Assembly: GCA_023392535.1 (NCBI GenBank)
Contig: JAEVYY010000007.1
Coordinates: 62,001 to 126,000, forward strand
Direction: 5' to 3'
DNA: 64,000 nt
Origin: Bacillota bacterium
GTDB lineage: Bacteria; Bacillota; Clostridia; Lachnospirales; Lachnospiraceae
Shown one piece after another: positions 60,093-64,000 of the stretch. The translations under genes and the position numbers were made by a program. The first letter of the stretch is position 1; each line of letters starts with the position of its first letter. The notes under the pieces are model-generated. The model had not been told where the DNA came from, did no database searches, and worked only from the letters and a program-made list of their open reading frames with translations.

Positions 60093-62723
60093 ATGAACCA
60101 CAATCAGAAGAGAGTATATAATTTTGAAGAAGGTAAGGCTGATATGAGGGACCTTCTGGGAGGAAAAGGAGCCGGACTGGCTGAAATGACCAATTTAGGT
60201 CTTCCGATTCCACAAGGCTTTACGATTACTACGGAGGCTTGTACAGACTATTATAAAGACGGAAAACAGATCAGCCAACAGACACAGCAGCAGATCTTTG
60301 AAGGAATTGAGTGGCTGGAAAAAAAGCAGGGTAAAAAATTTGGAGATGTAAGAGAACCTTTGCTGGTATCTGTCCGATCAGGTGCACGGGCTTCTATGCC
60401 AGGAATGATGGATACTATCTTAAACCTTGGTCTGAACGATGTGTCTGTGGAAGGATTTGCCAAAAGTACGGATAATGCAAGATTTGCTTATGACTCTTAT
60501 CGTAGATTTATACAGATGTTTTCTGATGTTGTAATGGGGCTGAGCAAGACTTTTTTTGATGGAATTTTGGATTTGGTAAAGAAAGAACACGGATATACCT
60601 ATGATACAGAACTTACTGCAGAAGATCTAAAAGCGATTATTGTAAAATTCAAGGAAATATATAAGGAAAAGATGGGTACCGATTTTCCGCAGAATCCGAA
60701 AGAACAATTAATGGAAGCAGTAAAGGCGGTATTCCGCTCATGGGATAATGACAGGGCGAATACCTATCGACGTATGAATGACATCCCATATGACTGGGGA
60801 ACGGCAGTTAATGTGCAGGCTATGGTTTTTGGAAACATGGGAGAAACTTCAGGAACAGGTGTTGCTTTCACACGAAATCCGGCAACAGGTGCAAAAGGAA
60901 TTTTTGGTGAATACTTGATTAATGCACAGGGAGAAGATGTTGTGGCAGGCATTCGTACACCCCTGCCAATCACCAAGCTACAAGAAGACATGCCAGAGTG
61001 TTATGAACAATTTACAAAAATAGCAAAAATTCTGGAAGAGCACTATCGTGATATGCAGGATATGGAATTTACGATTCAGAATAAGCATTTATATTTCTTA
61101 CAAACTAGAAATGGTAAGAGAACCGCTCATGCAGCGTTACAGATTGCATGTGACCTCATTGATGAAGGAATGATTACAGAAGAAGAAGCAGTGTGCAGAA
61201 TTGAGGCAAAATCGTTGGATCAGCTTCTACATCCCAATTTTGATGCAGAGGCACTTAAAAAAGGCATTGTGCTGGGGCAGGCACTCCCGGCATCTCCGGG
61301 TGCAGCAGCAGGCAGAGTGTATTTTAATGCACAGGATGCTGTTTTGGCACGTGGCAGAGGAGAAAGAGTCATCTTGGTGCGTCAGGAGACATCTCCGGAA
61401 GATATAGAGGGTATGCATGCAGCAGAGGGGATTCTGACAGCAAGAGGAGGTATGACAAGCCATGCAGCAGTAGTGGCAAGAGGTATGGGTACCTGTTGTG
61501 TGTCTGGTTGCAGTGAGATAAAAGTCTTGGAAGAAGATCGCAAATTTGAACTAGGTGAATATGTAATCAAAGAAGGGGATTATATTTCGCTTGACGGAAC
61601 TACCGGTAAGATTTATCTTGGAGATGTGGCAACTGTGGAACCTGAGATTACAGGAAATTTCCAAAGAATTATGGGCTTAGCAGATCGCTTTCGAAAATTA
61701 AAAATATTTACCAATGCAGATACTAAAGAGGATGCCAGACAGGCGGTAGAATTAGGAGCAGAAGGAATAGGTCTATGCAGAACGGAACATATGTTCTTTG
61801 ATGCAGAGAGAATTCCTCGAATCAGAAAAATGATTCTTTCTGATACCATAGAAGAAAGAGAAAGAGCATTACATGAGTTGATTCCTTTCCAAAAGAAAGA
61901 TTTTAAAGAAATTTTTAAAGTAATGGAAGGCAAATCTGTTACGATCCGTTTTCTAGATCCGCCACTACATGAATTTGTACCGACTGAAGAAACGGATATC
62001 GTAAATCTTGCAAAAGAAATGAATCTAACAGTTGCGGATGTAAAAATGCGATGTGACAGTCTTCATGAATTCAATCCTATGATGGGTCATAGAGGCTGCC
62101 GATTGGCGGTGACTTATCCGGAAATCGCTAAAATGCAGACGAGAGCAGTTCTGGAGGCAGCAATCGAAGTAAAGAAAGAAAATAATCTGAACATCATACC
62201 CGAAATCATGATTCCACTGGTTGGTGACAAGAAAGAATTTGAAGTTGTTAAAAAAGTAGTTTTTGAAGTTGCAAATGAAGTAAGAAAAGAAACTAATTAT
62301 GATATAGAATTTAAAATAGGTACCATGATCGAGATTCCAAGAGCAGCATTGCTTGCAGACCAGATTGCACAAGAAGCAGAGTTCTTTTCCTTTGGAACCA
62401 ATGATCTTACACAGATGACCTTTGGATTCTCACGGGACGACGCAGGTAAATTTCTTCAAGATTATTACAGGAGCAAAATTTATGAAGCGGACCCGTTTGC
62501 ACATCTGGATCAGACTGGTGTTGGACAATTGGTAAAGATGGGTACTGAAAAGGGACGTAAGGTACGCAAGGAGATGAAAATAGGTATATGTGGAGAACAT
62601 GGTGGCGATCCGTCTTCCGTGGCATTCTGTCATAAAGTTGGATTGAACTATGTTTCGTGTAGTCCATTCCGTGTACCAATTGCAAGATTGGCTGCAGCAC
62701 AGGCCGCTATTCAAAAAAAATAA
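60093..62723 (+). CDS. ppdK: Pyruvate, phosphate dikinase
   Basis: 876 aa, full length. The nucleotide-binding domain begins with LLGGKGAGLAEMTNLGLP, the phosphohistidine domain has GGMTSHAAVVARGMG (His near 456), and the PEP/pyruvate barrel has GLCRTEHMFF and ends with the catalytic Cys in IGICGEHGGDPSS. It interconverts PEP, AMP and pyrophosphate with pyruvate, ATP and phosphate. In this operon it takes PEP formed from 2-phosphoglycerate, giving extra ATP in fermenting anaerobes. RBS GGGAGA, 13 bases after the previous gene. Confidence 0.96.
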   Translation: MNHNQKRVYNFEEGKADMRDLLGGKGAGLAEMTNLGLPIPQGFTITTEACTDYYKDGKQISQQTQQQIFEGIEWLEKKQGKKFGDVREPLLVSVRSGARASMPGMMDTILNLGLNDVSVEGFAKSTDNARFAYDSYRRFIQMFSDVVMGLSKTFFDGILDLVKKEHGYTYDTELTAEDLKAIIVKFKEIYKEKMGTDFPQNPKEQLMEAVKAVFRSWDNDRANTYRRMNDIPYDWGTAVNVQAMVFGNMGETSGTGVAFTRNPATGAKGIFGEYLINAQGEDVVAGIRTPLPITKLQEDMPECYEQFTKIAKILEEHYRDMQDMEFTIQNKHLYFLQTRNGKRTAHAALQIACDLIDEGMITEEEAVCRIEAKSLDQLLHPNFDAEALKKGIVLGQALPASPGAAAGRVYFNAQDAVLARGRGERVILVRQETSPEDIEGMHAAEGILTARGGMTSHAAVVARGMGTCCVSGCSEIKVLEEDRKFELGEYVIKEGDYISLDGTTGKIYLGDVATVEPEITGNFQRIMGLADRFRKLKIFTNADTKEDARQAVELGAEGIGLCRTEHMFFDAERIPRIRKMILSDTIEERERALHELIPFQKKDFKEIFKVMEGKSVTIRFLDPPLHEFVPTEETDIVNLAKEMNLTVADVKMRCDSLHEFNPMMGHRGCRLAVTYPEIAKMQTRAVLEAAIEVKKENNLNIIPEIMIPLVGDKKEFEVVKKVVFEVANEVRKETNYDIEFKIGTMIEIPRAALLADQIAQEAEFFSFGTNDLTQMTFGFSRDDAGKFLQDYYRSKIYEADPFAHLDQTGVGQLVKMGTEKGRKVRKEMKIGICGEHGGDPSSVAFCHKVGLNYVSCSPFRVPIARLAAAQAAIQKK

Positions 62724-62745
62724 GAGAAGAAGGGCAGGATAAAAA

Positions 62746-63891
62746 ATGAAGGTAGTAGTAGCGATTGATTCTCTGAAAGGCAGTCTTACATCGATCGAAG
62801 CTGGAAATGCAATCAGAGATGGAATTAAGAAAGCAGACAGCACCGCGGAAGTAATTGTCAGGCCGCTTGCGGATGGTGGAGAAGGTACCATGGAAGCGCT
62901 CGTCTCGGGGCTGGGGGGAGAGCTGATATCTTTGCAGGTACAAGGACCTTTGGAAGAAAAAGTAACTGCACAATACGGCTACATAATAGAAACGAAGACA
63001 GCCATCATTGAAATGGCTGCTGCTGCTGGAATTACCTTGGTGCCTCATGATAAAAGACCACTAGATGCTACCACCTATGGGGTTGGAGAACTGATAAAGG
63101 ATGCGATAGGAAGAGGGTGCCGTCACTTTATTATAGGAATTGGCGGAAGCGCTACGAATGACGGGGGAATCGGGATGCTACAGGCGCTGGGATATGAGTT
63201 TTTAGATGAAAGTGGAAAACAAATACCAACGGGTGCCAAAGGCCTTTCCCGTATCGCAGGGATATCTGATGAAAAACGACTGGCAGAATTAAAGAATTGT
63301 CAATTTCAAATAGCCTGTGATGTAAACAATCCCTTGTGTGGCATGCAAGGAGCGACCTATATCTATGGACCACAAAAGGGCGTTACAGAAGAAATGAAGA
63401 AATCCCTTGATGAAGATATGCTACATTATGGTCGGTTTGCAGCGGAATTTACCAGAAGAGATTTTATTATGGCAGAAGGTGCCGGGGCAGCTGGTGGTCT
63501 AGGGTTTGCCTTTTTGACTTTTTTAAATGGAAAATTACAATCCGGGATAGAGTTGGTTATGAAGGCGGTAAAGTTAGAAGAATGTATGAGGAATGCTGAT
63601 TTTGTGGTTACAGGAGAAGGAAGATTGGATCACCAGACAGCGATGGGCAAAGGGCCGGTTGGAGTAGCGAAGTTAGGGAAGAAAAATGGAGCAATTACCA
63701 TAGCACTGGCAGGTAGTATTGCACCGGGAGCAGAAAAATGTAACGAAGAAGGTATCGATTCTTATTTTCCAATTTTAACGCAGATTGTAACTTTGGATGA
63801 AGCTATGGACCCAGATACGGCAAGAAAAAATATGGAACGAACTACGGAGCAGATTTTTCGATTAATCTTAACAGTAAAAGGAAAGATTTAG
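62746..63891 (+). CDS. Glycerate kinase (GarK/GlxK family)
   Basis: 381 aa. The family start VVVAIDSLKGSLTSIEAG is followed by VRPLADGGEGTMEALV, GIGGSATNDGGIGML (about 130-144) and EGAGAAGGLGFAFL, with VTGEGRLDHQTAMGKGPVGVA near the C-terminus. It converts D-glycerate to 2-phosphoglycerate. It sits 22 bases after ppdK, and together with the hydroxyacid dehydrogenase it makes a complete hydroxypyruvate-to-pyruvate branch (enolase needed from elsewhere). Confidence 0.94.
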   Translation: MKVVVAIDSLKGSLTSIEAGNAIRDGIKKADSTAEVIVRPLADGGEGTMEALVSGLGGELISLQVQGPLEEKVTAQYGYIIETKTAIIEMAAAAGITLVPHDKRPLDATTYGVGELIKDAIGRGCRHFIIGIGGSATNDGGIGMLQALGYEFLDESGKQIPTGAKGLSRIAGISDEKRLAELKNCQFQIACDVNNPLCGMQGATYIYGPQKGVTEEMKKSLDEDMLHYGRFAAEFTRRDFIMAEGAGAAGGLGFAFLTFLNGKLQSGIELVMKAVKLEECMRNADFVVTGEGRLDHQTAMGKGPVGVAKLGKKNGAITIALAGSIAPGAEKCNEEGIDSYFPILTQIVTLDEAMDPDTARKNMERTTEQIFRLILTVKGKI

Positions 63892-63924
63892 TGAAAAAAA
63901 CGGATTGAGAAAGGATATTACTTA

Positions 63925-64000
63925 ATGGAAACACTGATTATGCTTGGAACAGGAAATGCGGTCGTGACAAAATGTTATAATACATGCTTTGCCATTCAGA
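63925..64000 (+). CDS. Metallo-beta-lactamase-fold protein, RNase Z-like (5' part only)
   Basis: The first 25 codons are present, behind AAAGGA. METLIMLGTGNAVVTKCYN matches the first strand of RNase Z-like MBL hydrolases; the HxHxDH motif would lie beyond the window. It may be a further member of the operon, 33 bases after the glycerate kinase gene. Confidence 0.6.
   Translation, partial: METLIMLGTGNAVVTKCYNTCFAIQ

Noticed and set aside
62430..62891. 153-codon open frame spanning the ppdK and glycerate kinase junction on the minus strand
   Set aside because: Antisense to two well-supported genes; composition typical of a shadow frame.
1..64000. CRISPR arrays, tRNA/rRNA genes, intact insertion sequences, prophage
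   Set aside because: I saw no regular repeat-spacer pattern, no cloverleaf with a TTCGAAT-like arm, and no transposase or integrase frame.

Overview
The window is about 64 kb of low-GC chromosomal DNA. It has strong AGGAGG-type ribosome sites, consensus TTGACA/TATAAT promoters and compact, often overlapping operons. This fits a Gram-positive Firmicute, most likely an anaerobic Clostridia of the Lachnospiraceae type. Supporting signs are pyruvate phosphate dikinase, the ECF transporter module, CotH, an M-box Mg2+ riboswitch, an RbsABC-type importer and a TRAP transporter. I see no rRNA, tRNA, CRISPR array, intact insertion sequence or prophage. The taxonomic call is inference from gene content.

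Layout. 1-4.5 kb: an incomplete membrane-anchored metallophosphoesterase and two convergent zinc-ribbon, single-pass membrane proteins. 4.5-4.9 kb: a compositionally odd stretch with broken reading frames. 4.9-12.3 kb: an AraC regulator divergent from a six-component transport operon (ECF-like S, T and double ATPase, then two exporter-fold ABC half transporters), probably for a metal chelate. 12.4-14.8 kb: a CotH-domain surface protein. 15.1-22.3 kb: a LysR regulator and an operon joining the MetNIQ transporter to an L-2-hydroxyacid dehydrogenase, a flavin D-2-hydroxyacid dehydrogenase and a methionine-type aminotransferase. 22.5-26.2 kb: a methyltransferase, reverse transsulfuration enzymes and a flavin reductase. 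26.4-31.1 kb: a UvrA-like protein, an AraC/GyrI regulator and an ABC-2 exporter. 31.2-36.3 kb: a secreted protein, a MetE-like methyltransferase, a hemerythrin/DUF1858/hemerythrin cluster, a second LysR and a membrane protein. 36.3-39.9 kb: an M-box riboswitch and a second RNA structure in front of an MgtA ATPase, then a YwbE-like protein. 40-43.5 kb: a siderophore-type binding lipoprotein, a GAF-GGDEF cyclase, a DUF3237-like protein and an alpha/beta hydrolase.

43.5-51.1 kb is a sugar operon: GntR regulator, PfkB kinase, class II aldolase, RbsBAC-type importer and aldo/keto reductase. 51.3-63.9 kb is a second catabolic locus: RpiR regulator, zinc alcohol dehydrogenase, class I aldolase, FGGY kinase, TRAP importer, hydroxypyruvate-type reductase, PPDK and glycerate kinase. 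The last 76 bases begin a metallo-beta-lactamase-fold protein.

How it works together: the 16-26 kb genes form a sulfur amino acid block that takes up and interconverts methionine-like acids and turns homocysteine into cysteine. The last 11 kb can be read as import, oxidation, phosphorylation and aldol cleavage of a sugar acid or polyol, with a C3 fragment passing through glycerate, 2-phosphoglycerate and PEP to pyruvate. The observations most worth checking are the two-layer RNA control of mgtA, the hydroxyacid/methionine operon, the hybrid ECF/exporter-fold importer and the TRAP-glycerate-PPDK pathway.
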